A stretch of DNA of 64,000 nt from Xiphydria camelus (Eukaryota > Arthropoda > Insecta > Hymenoptera > Xiphydriidae). Of this stretch, positions 1 to 12,027 are shown piece after piece. Every line of letters starts with the position of its first letter. Position 1 is the stretch's first letter. The stretch lies in NCBI GenBank assembly GCA_963678675.1, contig OY783193.1:12944822-13008821 (forward strand). The letters are read 5' to 3'. The translations under genes and the position numbers were made by a program. The notes under the pieces are model-generated. The model had not been told where the DNA came from. It searched no databases and saw nothing but the letters and a program-made list of their open reading frames with translations.

Positions 1-100
1 TCCATGTTCCGTACGCTGCGGACTGCCGGCAAACGCCAGCGAACCTTCGTTGGCATTCGCTAAATCGGCAACACGAGTATCCCGTCGACTAGCGACAATT
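1..100. other. flank, nothing recognised
   Basis: No coding frame or repeat recognised before the terminal inverted repeat that begins at about 101. Confidence 0.4.
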
Positions 101-482
101 TAATAGACTGCCTAAGTCTGACGTCACAAATGGGCGGAGCTTCCAAACCTTTCCAAACAAATCGGTTTTGCGTGCAAATTGTCCATAAGAGAGTTTTCTT
201 TTCAAGTGTATCGTTAATTTTGACGTAAATAAGGGTTATGAGCTATATATTTTTGTAAAGTTTGGTCAAACCTAGGTTATCCCCAAATATTTTTAAATAG
301 GTAAGCTGTATAATATATTTTTTGCTCCTTTTAGATATGTTAGGTTATGAGGTTATGTCAATGTTTTGTTTTCATGAAAACTTTTATAATTTTTGAAAAG
401 TACTATTTTCTCAGGAGCGTTTTTAAATGTTTTTTTTAATTATTATTTTCTAGGTTGAGCGGTTTAATGGACATTTATAACC

Positions 483-599
483 ATGGTAATGTGTTTTGTG
501 CCTGATTGTAAACACTATAGTGACTGAAATCTTTGTAAATTTTTCACGTTCCCTGCTGACTTACAAGAGCGAAGGAAATGGATTAACATGATAAAGTAA
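483..599 (+). pseudogene. THAP zinc-finger fragment, broken
   Basis: From ATG 483 the frame gives the start of a THAP (C2CH) finger: MVMCFVPDCKHYSD, an in-frame TGA at 525-527, then NLCKFFTFPADLQERRKW and a stop at 597-599. The Cys-x4-Cys pair, the F..FP turn and the Trp fit the first half of a THAP domain; the distal C-x2-H pair is absent. In P-type transposons this domain binds the element's subterminal DNA. This copy is clearly non-functional. Confidence 0.65.
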
Positions 600-777
600 T
601 ATTATTGAATACTCCCAGATAGAAAAGTCTGCCACAGGATTAGTGTAGTGCCGCTAATATACCGCCAAAGTTGATGCAGACCTTGTCGAAGCACGTCTTG
701 TCGGTAGAACGTGATATTCCAACCGTGGCATTGTACCGCAATTCTCGAGATTTTTAATTCTGGCATATTGGAGGTAA

Positions 778-972
778 AAAATACATGTATACTGTCAGTA
801 CAGGAAGACGATATATAAGGGGTATAGTTTCAAGTAGGGGTAAGCATGGAGATCGTACGCTTTGAAACTATACCCCTTAGATATCGTTAGCTTACGAAGC
901 ATGGAGATCATACACTTTGAAACTATACCCCTTATATATCGTCTTCCTGTACTGACAGTATACATGTATTTT
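778..972. repeat. nested inverted repeat, 54-bp arms
   Basis: 778-832 and 919-972 are near-perfect reverse complements, sharing for example the block ATACATGTATACTGTCAGTA. The loop repeats part of the arm (CTTTGAAACTATACCCCTTA occurs at about 860 and again at about 918). It looks like a small foldback MITE or hairpin inside the THAP element. The peptides on both strands are by-products of the symmetry. Confidence 0.65.
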
Positions 973-1122
973 ACCTCCAATATGCCTCCAATTACGTCAA
1001 AATTAACGATACACTTGAAAAGAAAACTCTCTTATGGACAATTTGCACGTAAAACCGATTTGTTTGGAAAGGTTTGTAAGCTCCGCCCCTTCGCGTGACG
1101 TCAAGACTTAGGCAGTCTATTA

Positions 1123-2658
<1,536 letters not shown>

Positions 2659-3027
2659 CAATAATCTTCCGTCGCACGAGTGACAGAATTTCAGAAGGTC
2701 AATTGAAACCTTTTAATAGTATCGATCATAAATAACATATTTCTTGCATAAATTTTTCATTGAATGCCACATTATACGGGCCGCACAGTGTTCACATGGC
2801 AGATCGGACGGCGTATCGTATTTCTCATTTTACAAAGCAGTACTCTCTCACTACATGTGTATGTTCTTTCTGGATTGAAAAGAAAGGCACGTAATTATTT
2901 CTCTCGGCAGAGGCACTCTCCCGATGCGTGATTTCGCGCATACGGCTGCCAAGTGGCACGTGCGAATATCAAGCCACGTTTAGGCTTCTGTCGGTAAATT
3001 TGAGCCGCCTCAAAGGAGCTTCGAAAT
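2659..3027. other. unassigned sequence
   Basis: No gene, TIR or tandem repeat recognised between the microsatellite and the small element at 3028. Confidence 0.4.
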
Positions 3028-3205
3028 ATAGCGGTATCTATTACCGTGGGCACTGCAGAAAATGACTCATTCTGACCTGTCCCATATCGCCCGCCTCGCC
3101 GGGGGTATGTTTCGGCGAATCTAGGCTACCTGAAGGGTTAATTGCCGGACGAGTCGTAATGAACCCCTTACCAGCAAATACCCATTGTAATAGATACCGC
3201 TATAC
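3028..3205. mobile_element. small MITE-like element, about 24-bp TIR
   Basis: TATAGCGGTATCTATTAC at 3028 is repeated in reverse complement ending at 3205, with extended partial symmetry (TGGG/CCCA) just inside. The 178-bp unit has no coding capacity. The TATA at both termini could be the target duplication. Confidence 0.5.
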
Positions 3206-3517
3206 TTTGAATATTAAATCAGGTTTGTAAAGGGGAGAAATGAATTCAATACATGACTGATGCAGTTGATGGCCAATTAGGGAACACTTAATGACAAGTA
3301 ACTCCGCCATTAAATTGTCACCATAGCTTGTCCCGTTTTGTAAAAACTGTCGCTGCCTCCACCTTCTTTTTCGCTTCTGGGAGGCTATTATGATGAAAGC
3401 AGGACTAACACCAGCAGCAATATACGGTTCCATTTTTTAACATCAACACTCCGTTTCGTTTGAACGCTCAACTGGTTCTGACCGCATGTATCCGGATACA
3501 AGTCGATGTATCCAACA
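3206..3517. other. unassigned sequence
   Basis: No supported gene or repeat seen; only short overlapping frames on both strands. Confidence 0.4.
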
Positions 3518-3650
3518 GTATGTTGCCAACAGCGACATCGTGTTGGCAACACTCAATGTTGATGTTGCCAACAGCGATGTTGATGTTGCCAACAGCGATG
3601 TTGCCAACAGCCATAAACGTATTGCCAACATGTTGCCAACATTTTGTATC
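3518..3650. repeat. degenerate TTGCCAAC minisatellite
   Basis: Imperfect repeats built on TGTTGCCAACAGCGA and its reverse complement GTTGGCAAC recur about eight times, some spaced by GATGTTGATG. The mixed orientation allows small hairpins. The reading frames here are repeat artefacts. Confidence 0.7.
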
Positions 3651-4109
3651 CCGGTCTAAGCGTACCTTTATACTACGACCAACGGCGAATGCCATTTGTT
3701 GGCCTTCGTTGGCCCGGTCTGTACCCCGCTATAGACGAACGAATGGGCATGTTCACAACTTTTTGTACAACTGTTTAAAGTGCATGAATCGGAAGATTAG
3801 GGTATTAAAGTAATGTAGGTAAAAAATGGGTCATTAAAAAAATGTTTTTCCAGTATTTTTGAGATGTTAAAAAAGGCATTCGTTTTAAAGCGTCGCACTT
3901 TCACCGCCATTTTAACTGACCAATCAGAGTCGGGCAACAGATTCTCCACCATTCACAAACCCGGGTTTGGGCCCTTGCCAGTGGCTTTAGTGACGTCACT
4001 AAGGATTTCGTTTGAATCGAAATCAAACTTTAAACATTAAAAAAAAAGAAATTAGTGCTCAGAAAAAAAACAAACACATCTTATTAATAGGCACAAAAAG
4101 TATTAAAGA
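3651..4109 (+). other. probable 5' region of the nested LINE
   Basis: Non-coding sequence upstream of the LINE ORF1 start at 4110. It ends in an A-rich stretch just before the ATG. The true 5' end of the LINE cannot be fixed from one copy, so assignment to its 5' UTR is inference. Confidence 0.35.
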
Positions 4110-4743
4110 ATGAGCAAAAAAAAAATCGTGAACATGCCCATTGTACAAAATAGCCTCCACGATCTCTCTGAACCAGCCAAAGAGAATATTCCCCCCGTGG
4201 GAACAATACCAAACTCCTCACCTTCCCCCGGTACTAATCCTACTTACAATGGCGGCAGTCTCCGCGAGGGTCGAGTCAAGAAGAAGTCACTAGAGATAAA
4301 CAATTCTAACCCTGTCATACCTCACCTTCGGATCCCCCTTTTGCGAACCTGAGTACCTCTCTCTCTGGCACCGAGCCACATCCCAAGAAAAGCGCCGCAA
4401 CCACCAGTCCTACTAACCGCCCGTCCCTTCCCATCGATAATAAATTTCCGATGAATCACGACGGTCCGTACCGAGTTTACATACAAGCCGACCCAACAAG
4501 CCCAACCTCACTGTTAACAAGTTAACTGTAGGCAGACTAATCACATAACTTATTAAAGATGCCCTGCTAAGAGTTGACAAAAAATGCAGGGATTCACAAA
4601 CTCATTGCCACCTTCAAAGACAGAACCAGTGCAAATAATATTGTCGCGGTCCAATCCTTATGCCTTTATGGTTACATCTGCTACATTCCATCTCATACCT
4701 TCTCTAAACAAGGCCTAATCAAAGGCATCCCACTCTCCTTTAA
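4110..4743 (+). pseudogene. I-superfamily LINE ORF1 (gag-like), segment 1
   Basis: ATG 4110 opens a Ser/Pro/Asn-rich N-terminus, which shifts frame near 4350 and continues Pro/Ser-rich. From about 4574 the typical ORF1 core appears (GIHKLIATFKDRTSANNIV, then YIPSHTFSKQGLIKGIP), resembling the RNA-binding gag domain of jockey/I-type LINEs. The segment stops exactly at the TTAA target of the piggyBac-like element at 4744 and resumes in frame style at 6399. Frameshifts and stops make it inactive. The later pieces of the same or a very similar LINE are at 6399, 12351, about 23960 and 25556. Confidence 0.7.
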
Positions 4744-4804
4744 CCTTCGGGTACACGCGCCCTCATTTGTAACAAGATTACACGCGCCGGACTGTGAGTC
4801 CGCA

Positions 4805-5510
4805 ACTTGAAAAGCACTTGAAAGGTTCCTTAAAAATTGATCGAATCCTGATGAAATTGAGTATTCTGGGGTTTTTGGGGTCGCTGATTAAGAATCCAAA
4901 GTCAAAATTTCGAAAAACAATATGGCGGATCCAATATGGTGGAAAGGTTCCTCAAAAATTGATCGAATCTGGGTGAAATTGAGTAATCAGGGGTTTTTGG
5001 GGTCGCTGATTACGAATCCAAAGTCAAAATTGCGAAAAACAATATGGCGGATCCAATATGGCGGAAAAGTTCCTCAAAAATTGATCGAATCTGGGTAAAA
5101 TTGAGTACTCGGGGGTTTTTGGGATCGCTGATTACGAATCCAGTCAAAATTTCGAAAAATAATATGGCGGATCCAATATGGCGGAAAGGTTCCTCAAAAA
5201 TTGATCGAATCTGGGTGAAATTGAGTACTCGGTGGTTTTTGGGCTCGCTGATTACGAATCCAGTCAAAATTTCGAAAAAAATATGGCAGATCTAATATGG
5301 CGGAAAATTTACTCAAAAATTGATCGAATCTGGGTGAAATTGATTACTCGAGGGTTTTTTGGGTCGTTGATTACGAATCCAAAGTCAAAATATCGAAATA
5401 AAATATGGCGGATCCAATATGGCGGAAAGGTTCCTCAAAAGTTGATCAAATCTGGGTGAAATTGAGTACCCAGGGATTTTCGGGGTCGCTGATTACGAAT
5501 CCTGCGCTGA
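4805..5510. repeat. about 118-bp tandem array, six imperfect copies
   Basis: Each unit contains TTGATCGAATCTGGGTGAAA, a GGGGTTTTTGGG tract, CGCTGATTACGAATCCA and one or two copies of ATGGCGGATCCAATATGGCG. The copies differ by small indels and substitutions. It fills the left half of the TTAA-flanked element; the derived frames on both strands are not genes. Confidence 0.9.
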
Positions 5511-5859
5511 TTGGCTTGATAGGGATGACGTGAGCTAACGCGATGCGACCTGATTGGCTAGGAGAGAGTGACATTAGAATAAGGGATGACTGTTCCTCGG
5601 TATTTACGACCCCGAGGAGATCTGATAAATTTATCGCGCGGCGACCGAACAATGGCGTTGGGTATTTTCCGTGTTCCGGATCTAGCGAGCAGGGGTACCG
5701 TTGCTCGTCCTTGATTATAAGTTTAGTTACTTCTAAAAGACATCAAAGTTTCTTAGCGTTAATATACTCTACGAAAAACAGTGAAGCTTATATATTTTTT
5801 AAAACCCTGTTTAGACTTTTGCCTAAACAATCCTTTCCTAGAAACCATAGCGCGACCCC
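5511..5859. other. middle of the TTAA-flanked element
   Basis: Non-repetitive spacer between the two arrays. A 145-codon open frame crosses it but resembles nothing I recognise and runs into the second array. Confidence 0.4.
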
Positions 5860-6160
5860 GAAAACCCCCGGGTACCGGAATTCAGGGCAATTACTCACTT
5901 TTACGTCGAGATTTGATCCGCGCATGCGCCGTATTGTGACGCCATATAGGAATTTTGTAATTCTGGCCTCAGATTCGTAATCAGCGACCCCGAAAACCCC
6001 CGGGTACCCGAATTCAGGGCATTACTCAATTTTACGTCGAGATTTGATCCGCGCATGCGCCGTATTGTGGCGCCATCTAGGAATTTTGCAATTTTGGCCT
6101 CGGATTCGTAATCAGCGACCCCGAAAACCCCCGGATACCCGAATTCAGGTCAATCCGTTA
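5860..6160. repeat. about 128-bp tandem array, 2-3 copies
   Basis: Units share GACCCCGAAAACCCCCGG, a GTCGAGATTTGATCCGCGCA block and GGATTCGTAATCAGCG. The last motif is the reverse complement of a motif in the 4805-5510 array, so the element's two halves carry related repeats in opposite orientation, as in foldback-type elements. Confidence 0.85.
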
Positions 6161-6398
6161 ACTTTTCGACTTTTGGCCCGATTTTCGGCGTTTCCGCCCA
6201 ACTAATTGTAAAGACAGATTTCGCAATAACTCGATGACAAGTGTAGGCTTAGAGTTCACACAGCAGCTAGATACACGTCAGCGCGTACGCTTGAAAGGTA
6301 CTGAGATCGGTAAGGCGCTGTAGCGGCGGGTTTTGAAACGGCGGTTAATTTTAAATTCGTGCGGACTGAGAGTCCGCGCGCGTGTACCCGAAGGTTAA

Positions 6399-6556
6399 CG
6401 AAAAAGACGCCTCCTCATTTAACTCCCCACTCAAAATCATTAGCGCACGCCGAATGAATAGGAAAATCAACAATAAACAAGGGGGTATTGAGTATATCCC
6501 CTCCTCTACACACACTCCTCTTAAACTTTAAAGGGAAAACTTTCCCTTATGTATAG
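6399..6556 (+). pseudogene. LINE ORF1, segment 2
   Basis: Sequence beyond the TTAA at 6395 continues the ORF1 reading: ISARRMNRK then an IPSSTHTPL stretch, matching the gag-like 'AR..R....PS.T' region that follows the segment-1 core in this LINE type. A stop lies near 6525. It is cut off at 6557 by the TAA-flanked element. Confidence 0.55.
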
Positions 6557-6560
6557 TAAA

Positions 6561-7049
6561 GCGGCCCTCACACGATCAGTATTACTGACAGTATTAATTA
6601 CTGACAGTATTTCATAAGTATTTCATGATTCACCGCACACGATCAGTATTTATGTCAGTATAGATTTGTAGTTCGTAGAACGTCGTTGTTTTTCTGTACT
6701 ACCTATAATTTTAAAGAATGGACAAGAAACAAAAGGCCGGGCAAGGTAGTTTCATATCAAGAGACACGGTAGTGTCTCGCGGCATGTTCATTCACGCCAG
6801 AGCGCTCTCGCCGCGAGCACCCGTGTATCTTTACAGGAAAGATGTCTGCCCCCTTCACCCCTCAATTTTTACATCGAATTTTCTCAGTAAATACACGGTT
6901 ATAACCAAAACTATGCTTAGTTACGCCATATAAATCGTCTATTCTCTATTGATAGAGACCAGAATAAATGTTGTAAGTTATATATTAACAAAGATTTTTC
7001 CTTAGCAACGCGAAGCCACGCCCCTTGCCCCGAAAAGTCGAGGATTTCC
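6561..7049 (+). other. left subterminal region of the TAA-flanked element
   Basis: Contains repeats of the ACTGACAGTATT motif to about 6660. A short frame at ATG 6718 (MDKKQKAGQG) could be a first exon but has no supported continuation. Nothing else recognised. Confidence 0.35.
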
Positions 7050-7691
7050 TTGCTGGCTGCGATATATATATGTCAAAATGTCACAATTTTTTCGGCTATC
7101 TTCGGCAATGGTCGGAAACACATACAAGCGCCATCAAATGTGTGGGATATATTTCGGCTTCCATCGTCGATCGACTGTTCAGTGATGATCGTGTTCGGTG
7201 ATGATCGAAAGTGCGTGTACAAAAGTGCGACCGATAGACGCGATGTGTCACCGCGAGTGCACCCGAGGAGCGTCTCCAGGGCTTGGATCCGACATTTCGC
7301 GAGTGATCGGAGTGAATAGTGCCTCCCTATCATTTTTCCAACTCCAATTCCTCGCGCTTCGCTCTCGACGCGACGGCGGAAAAGTGGAAGCGACTGCTCG
7401 AGGAATCGGTTTTATCCCGCCTCCTAGTGATTTTCCTCCCACGGCCCTCGCTCGTGCACCCGCGACCGCATGGTGGACTCTCCCCGACGGAAATTAATTC
7501 CTCGAGGAAGTCTCTCCGCGCTCCTCGTTGACGTCCGAGCGACGATCGCTGCGAGGTTATCTTCCATAACCTATCCTTATGTCGCCTGGGTGATTATCTT
7601 CCTATCTCGGATGATTGACGGCAGCGTTCGCGCGAGAAGCTTCGAGGAGTTTCGCTCGCTGAAAGTAAAACGCATCGCGTCCACAGCCATG
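7050..7691 (+). other. candidate captured host 5' exon ending in ATG
   Basis: A GC-richer, non-repetitive block ends CCACAGCCATG followed at once by GTAAGTAA, a textbook splice donor. This is the layout of an insect 5' UTR exon whose coding part is only the initiator Met. Several long but mutually inconsistent frames cross the block, as expected for UTR. The gene of origin cannot be identified because only the start codon is present. It sits inside the transposon bounded by 6560 and 12347, which implies gene-fragment capture. Part of it (CATTTCGCGAGTGATCGG, about 7290) recurs at about 9212. Confidence 0.5.
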
Positions 7692-7841
7692 GTAAGTAAT
7701 TTTTAGAAGTGAGAGGAAATGATCATTCGGATTTTTTCGATGCCTAATAACCGAATTACACACCTCATACCTAATTGCAGAGAGAAGCTAGTGCCGCTGG
7801 CAGCCGTGAAGGAAGAGGTTATCGTTAACATGGTCGCCAGG

Positions 7842-9160
7842 AAAGCGATTTTAACTGCCTCTTCGGTCGCCGAGGCAAAGTCCGACCACTCTGGCATCGC
7901 TGGCTGGCTGTATCGGCGCCTCTGGTTTTGACCGTCAACCCAACAGAGGCTCGATGTAATCATAAAATGAAGGAAGGTGAACCAAATCTGTGCGAGAAGA
8001 AAGGTTCGTTGATTACTGTTTTCTCAATTGATATGTCGACTGATACTCACCAACCGACGATTCATTCTCAATCCTGTTCCTCGTACCTTACGTATCGCTC
8101 ACACCACTTTGTAGAACTCGTTCACCACTGACGCTCCCGTCCAGTTTTAAATACTTCTTAGACACGCGCGGAAATAATTTCTGAAACAAATAGGTATAAG
8201 GCGTGTCATTCAGTTGGACATCAAAAAACCCGAATGATTATTTCCTCTCACTTCTAAACATTACTTACCATTTATTCAAAGATTCACAATTTCAAGCTTC
8301 GACTTCGATCTCCCAAATTAATGGCCATCGGAAGATCAGACGTTTCGCACTTTTCGTAAGAACGTATATATGTGAAAGCGACAAGCGTCGTCTGATTTCC
8401 TGATGGCTGTCAATTCGGAAGATTACTTATCATTATTTTTCACCACCTCTACAAGTTATTCAATACTAATTCAAAACTTTTATATTTTATGGTTACACGA
8501 ATCGCTTTTAACTGCCTCTTCGGTCGCCGAGGCAAAGTCCGACCACCCTGGCATCGCTTCCCTTGTATCGGCGCCTCTGGTTTTGACCGTCAACCCAACA
8601 GAGGCTCGATGTAATCAGAAAATGAAGGAAAGTGAACCAAATCTGTGCGAGAAGAAAGGTTCGTTGATTACTGTTTTCTCAATTGATATGTCGACTGATA
8701 CTCACCAACCGACGATTCATTCTCAATCCTGTTCCTCGTACCTTACGTATCGCTCACACCACTTTGTAGAACCCGTTCACCACTGACGCTCCCGTCCAGT
8801 TTTAAATACTTCTTAGACACGCGCGGAAATAATTTCTGAAACAAATAGGTATAAGGCGTGTCATTCAGTTGGACATCAAAAAACCCGAATGATTATTTCC
8901 TCTCACTTCTAAACATTACTTACCATTTATTCAAAGATTCACAATTTCAAGCTTCGACTTCGATCTCCCAAATTAATGGCCATCGGAAGATCAGACGTTT
9001 CGCACTTTTCGTAAGAACGTATATACGTGAAAGCGACAAGCGTCGTCTGATTTCCTGATGGCTGTCAATTCGGAAGATTACTTATCATTATTTTTCACCA
9101 CCTCTACAAGTTATTCAATACTAATTCAAAACTTTTATATTTTAAGGTTACACGAATCGC
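7842..9160. repeat. 655-bp tandem duplication
   Basis: The segment 7842-8497 recurs at about 8500-9157 with about 99% identity; both copies start TTTTAACTGCCTCTTCGGTC and contain TTTTAAATACTTCTTAGACA. The interior is related to the palindromic MITE family seen at 14309 and 24834 (blocks such as GAATTGACAGCTAT) and to the centre of the palindrome at 47025-47560. The open frames repeated in it are not convincing genes. Confidence 0.85.
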
Positions 9161-9411
9161 TTCGATCTCCCGAATTGACAGCTATTAGAAGATCTCCAGA
9201 GGGCTCGGATCTGCCATTTCGCGAGTGATCGGTATAAAATATACAAATATAGTAATAGCGTGTAGCATACGAACTGAACTAAAGAATAGCGTGTAATATA
9301 GAAAACCTGTTGTTAATTCTATCGTTAACAACATATAGGTAGGTAAATGCACGGTAGACACATCCATAGTATCAGCGCGAGATAAGTATTTCAAAAAATA
9401 ATCTAAGCAAT
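9161..9411. other. unassigned, partly repeated
   Basis: Includes a second copy of the CATTTCGCGAGTGATCGG block (about 9212) shared with the candidate 5' exon at 7290. Nothing else recognised. Confidence 0.4.
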
Positions 9412-10010
9412 TTAAAAATAAAATTCTTTATTTGGTACATTTGTTTGTGTGTGTGTGTGTTCGTGCGTGCGCGCGCGGGTGTTTGTATTTTTTTTAAAAA
9501 TAAACAGAAATTTTTTTAAATTTCTTCTTCTATCAGCAGAATTCCGCCTTCCTCTCCAGTATCTATAACAAAAAAATATCAAACCTAATTAATAAACTAG
9601 GTAAATTAATAAATTAGTGAGAAAATGACAAATTATATACCTTTGGTTCCGCGCGCGCAAGTTGCGACCGCCAAGCGGTCGCCTGTCCGCCGGTTCGTTC
9701 AGCTCACCTGCAAAAAAACAAAAGCAATGAATAAAATTGTATAAATTGATTTTATAATAAAAAAATGAAATATTAAGGAAAATAGAAATTTACCTCCTGC
9801 CTGTGGTGGCTCGCGTTCGGGCTCTCTTTCTGGAATGTATAATAATAAAATTATATAAATACGTATTATTATAATAAGTAATATAAAAAGGAAATGATGA
9901 AGATTTTACTTACCTTGGTTAGCATTTGCTTGAGGTTGTCCTTGGATGCCTGGAGCAGGATGGTCTGCTTGCGGGGTGGGTTGGGTAAAAATGTTTTTCA
10001 GCCTAAATGA
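9412..10010 (-). pseudogene. unrecognised multi-exon fragment, Pro/Gln- and Arg-rich
   Basis: On the minus strand, exon-like blocks with consensus sites line up in one frame: 10010-9914 (acceptor CAAATCAG, donor GTAAGT; reads SFRLKNIFTQPTPQADHPAP onward), 9829-9794 (36 nt, reads EREPEREPPQAGG), 9707-9641 (reads ELNEPADRRPLGGRN) and a last block from 9562. A minus-strand AATAAA signal lies at 9427-9432, just upstream of a (GT)n tract. The low-complexity protein matches no family I know. It may be a captured gene end or the second ORF of the host transposon; the reading frame of the last exon is uncertain. Confidence 0.4.
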
Positions 10011-10092
10011 CTGATTTGAAAATTATGAATGATAAATAATATCATTAATATGTAATAATTTTACAATTAATGTTTCGATAATTTATATTTTC

Positions 10093-10235
10093 CCCAGAAC
10101 AATTCGTTCGTGAAAGGATTTCCATAAATACCGCTATTAATATCACTGTTGATATGGAATATTATTTAATCTCCAGAACAATTCGTTCGTGAAAGGATTT
10201 CCATAAATATCGCTATTAATATCATGGTTGGTATG
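10093..10235. repeat. 79-bp duplication
   Basis: CCAGAACAATTCGTTCGTGA starts at 10094 and again at 10173; about 60 bp following each are nearly identical. Confidence 0.8.
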
Positions 10236-10358
10236 GAAGATTATTTAATTACTGACATAATACCTACATAACTATAAATAATCCGATAGTCGATAATATA
10301 GGTATATTGTGGACATAGGACGATATGGCACGTAGTGATTTATAGACTCTAGGATGTA

Positions 10359-10569
10359 CACCCAGGGACACGGAATCTGTCGCTGGTGAATTTTTTAAAA
10401 TGTTATTTTTAAACGTGCTAACCAATGATTAATAATTCTCATGCTTTCATTAACCAGAGTAGACGCCACCGTAGCTAATGAGAGTATGATAATTAATTGT
10501 TCATTGGTTAGTACGTTCAAAAATAACGTTTAAAAAAGTCACCAGCGATAGATTCCGTGTCCCCGGGTG
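10359..10569. mobile_element. TA-flanked MITE, CACCC family (copy 1)
   Basis: A palindrome-rich 211-bp unit between two TA dinucleotides: CACCCAGGGACACGG at the left, CCGTGTCCCCGGGTG at the right, followed inward by TCTGTCGCTGGTGA and its complement. Terminal symmetry extends about 70 bp per side. The TA target and lack of coding capacity fit a Tc1/mariner-type MITE. Related copies: 11816, 35436, 41031, 51470, 51685; the 43755-50836 element shares these termini. Confidence 0.85.
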
Positions 10570-10656
10570 TACCTATGCTATTGGTCGGAGACGCAAGGAC
10601 GCCGAATGATTGGCTCTATCTATCGTTGGCAGACGCCAATCGTCGCGAGAGAAGTT

Positions 10657-11750
10657 CCCTACGATACGATATAACGTATTCTCCTCATGAATAAATTCCA
10701 AAAAGTAGTAAAATCCCCCCAAAAAACAGATTCTCTGTAAAAAAAGGCGGCATGTTCATTCAGTGCCCTACGATACGATATAACGTATTCTCCTCATGAA
10801 TAAATTCCAAAAAGTAGTAAAATCCCCCCAAAAAACAGATTCTCTGTAAAAAAAGGCGGCATGTTCATTCAGTTCCCTACGATACGATATAACGTATTCT
10901 CCTCATGAATAAATTCCAAAAAGTAGTAAAATCCCCCCAAAAAACAGATTCTCTGTAAAAAAAGGCGGCATGTTCATTCAGTGCCAACAAAAATTGATAC
11001 GTAAAATACTCTCAAAAAAAGATTTGAAATCAATTAAGATCGCCATGTTCAAGATTTATATATAAAAAGTAAAAGGCATCATTTGAAAGGAAAATTATTG
11101 TAAATCAAGTTACTAAAAAATCCGACTAAACAAATTTATAAAAAATTTTTAATAAAAAAGAACTTGCCGCGTTTTTCCTTCAAAATAAACAATTCAGACA
11201 GAATTATACTCGATGTTTATGCACTTATGATTTTAAATAAATTCATAACACTTATATGATACCACCAGTATACCGAATGAAGGGAAGGGTATTCCTTCAA
11301 AATAAAAAATTCAGACAGAATTATACTCGATGTTTATGCACTTATGATTTTAAATAAATTCATAACACTTATATGATACCACCAGTATACCGAATGAAGG
11401 GAAGGGTATTCCTTCAAAATAAAAAATTCAGACAGAATTATACTCGATGTTTATGCACTTATGATTTTAAATAAATTCATGACACTTATATGATACCACC
11501 AGTATACCGAATGAAGGGAAAAAACGCGGCAAGTTCTTTTTTATTAAAAATTTTTTATAAATTTGTTTAGTCGGATTTTTTAGTAACTTGATTTACAATA
11601 ATTTTCCTTTCAAATGATGCCTTTTACTTTTTATATATAAATCTTGAACATAGCGATCTTAATTGATTTCAAATCTTTTTTTGAGAGTATTTTACGTATC
11701 AATTTTTGTTGGCACTGAATGAACATGCCGCCTTTTTTTACAGATCCTCT
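10657..11750. mobile_element. foldback-like element built from tandem arrays
   Basis: Order: three direct 109-bp units (starts 10657, 10766, 10875), an inverted arm of about 195 bp (10982-11176), three direct 117-bp units (starts 11177, 11294, 11411), then the inverted second arm (11519-11744), which also includes part of the first array's end (GGCGGCATGTTCATTCAGTG in reverse). No coding capacity. The mix of inverted arms and internal tandem units resembles Drosophila foldback elements; homology to them is not implied. Confidence 0.75.
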
Positions 11751-11815
11751 TTTTTTTGTCCCAATCTGAATATTCTTTCGTTGTGATGTTCACAACACGG
11801 GCATTGACCTATATA

Positions 11816-12027
11816 CACCCGGGGACACGGTATCTGTCGCTGGTGACTTTTTTTAAACATTAATTTTAAACGTACTAACCAATGAATAATTAATTCTCAT
11901 GCGCTCATTAGCTACGGTGGCGTCTACTCTCGTTAATGAAAGCATGAGGATTATTAATTATTGGTTAGTACGTTTAAAAATAACGTTTAAAAAAAGTCAC
12001 CAGCGACAGATGCCGTGTCTCCGGGTG
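11816..12027. mobile_element. TA-flanked MITE, CACCC family (copy 2)
   Basis: TA | CACCCGGGGACACGG ... TGTCTCCGGGTG | TA, with the same internal palindrome as copy 1 but the middle segment in the opposite orientation. Confidence 0.85.

Larger units (their letters stand above)
101..1121. mobile_element. THAP-bearing TIR DNA element (non-autonomous)
   Basis: The ends are a long terminal inverted repeat of about 128 bp: the left arm (101-228) starts TAATAGACTGCCTAAGTC and the right arm (about 985-1121) is its near-perfect reverse complement, differing by a few substitutions and a short indel near TGACGTCA. Inside lie a broken THAP-type zinc-finger exon (483-599) and a second, unrelated inverted repeat (778-972). 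No transposase catalytic domain remains. THAP domains are typical of P-element-type transposases, so a P-like origin is inferred. The right end abuts the microsatellite directly, so no target duplication could be recognised. Confidence 0.7.
4744..6394. mobile_element. piggyBac-like non-autonomous element, TTAA-flanked
   Basis: The termini CCTTCGGGTACACGCGC (4744) and GCGCGTGTACCCGAAGG (to 6394) are inverted repeats flanked on both sides by TTAA (4740-4743 and 6395-6398), the target-site hallmark of the piggyBac superfamily. The 1,651-bp body has no transposase; it is dominated by two oppositely oriented tandem arrays (4805-5510 and 5860-6160). It is inserted in LINE ORF1, and removing it with one TTAA rejoins the LINE segments. 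Confidence 0.8.

Noticed and set aside
7198..7706. Several 60-100 codon frames in the 7.0-7.7 kb block
   Set aside because: They overlap in different frames on both strands without shared protein features; the block reads better as a 5' UTR exon.
10657..11521. CRISPR-like or satellite array
   Set aside because: Units of 109 and 117 bp are near-identical without spacers, occur three times each, and are tied to inverted arms; the genome is eukaryotic.
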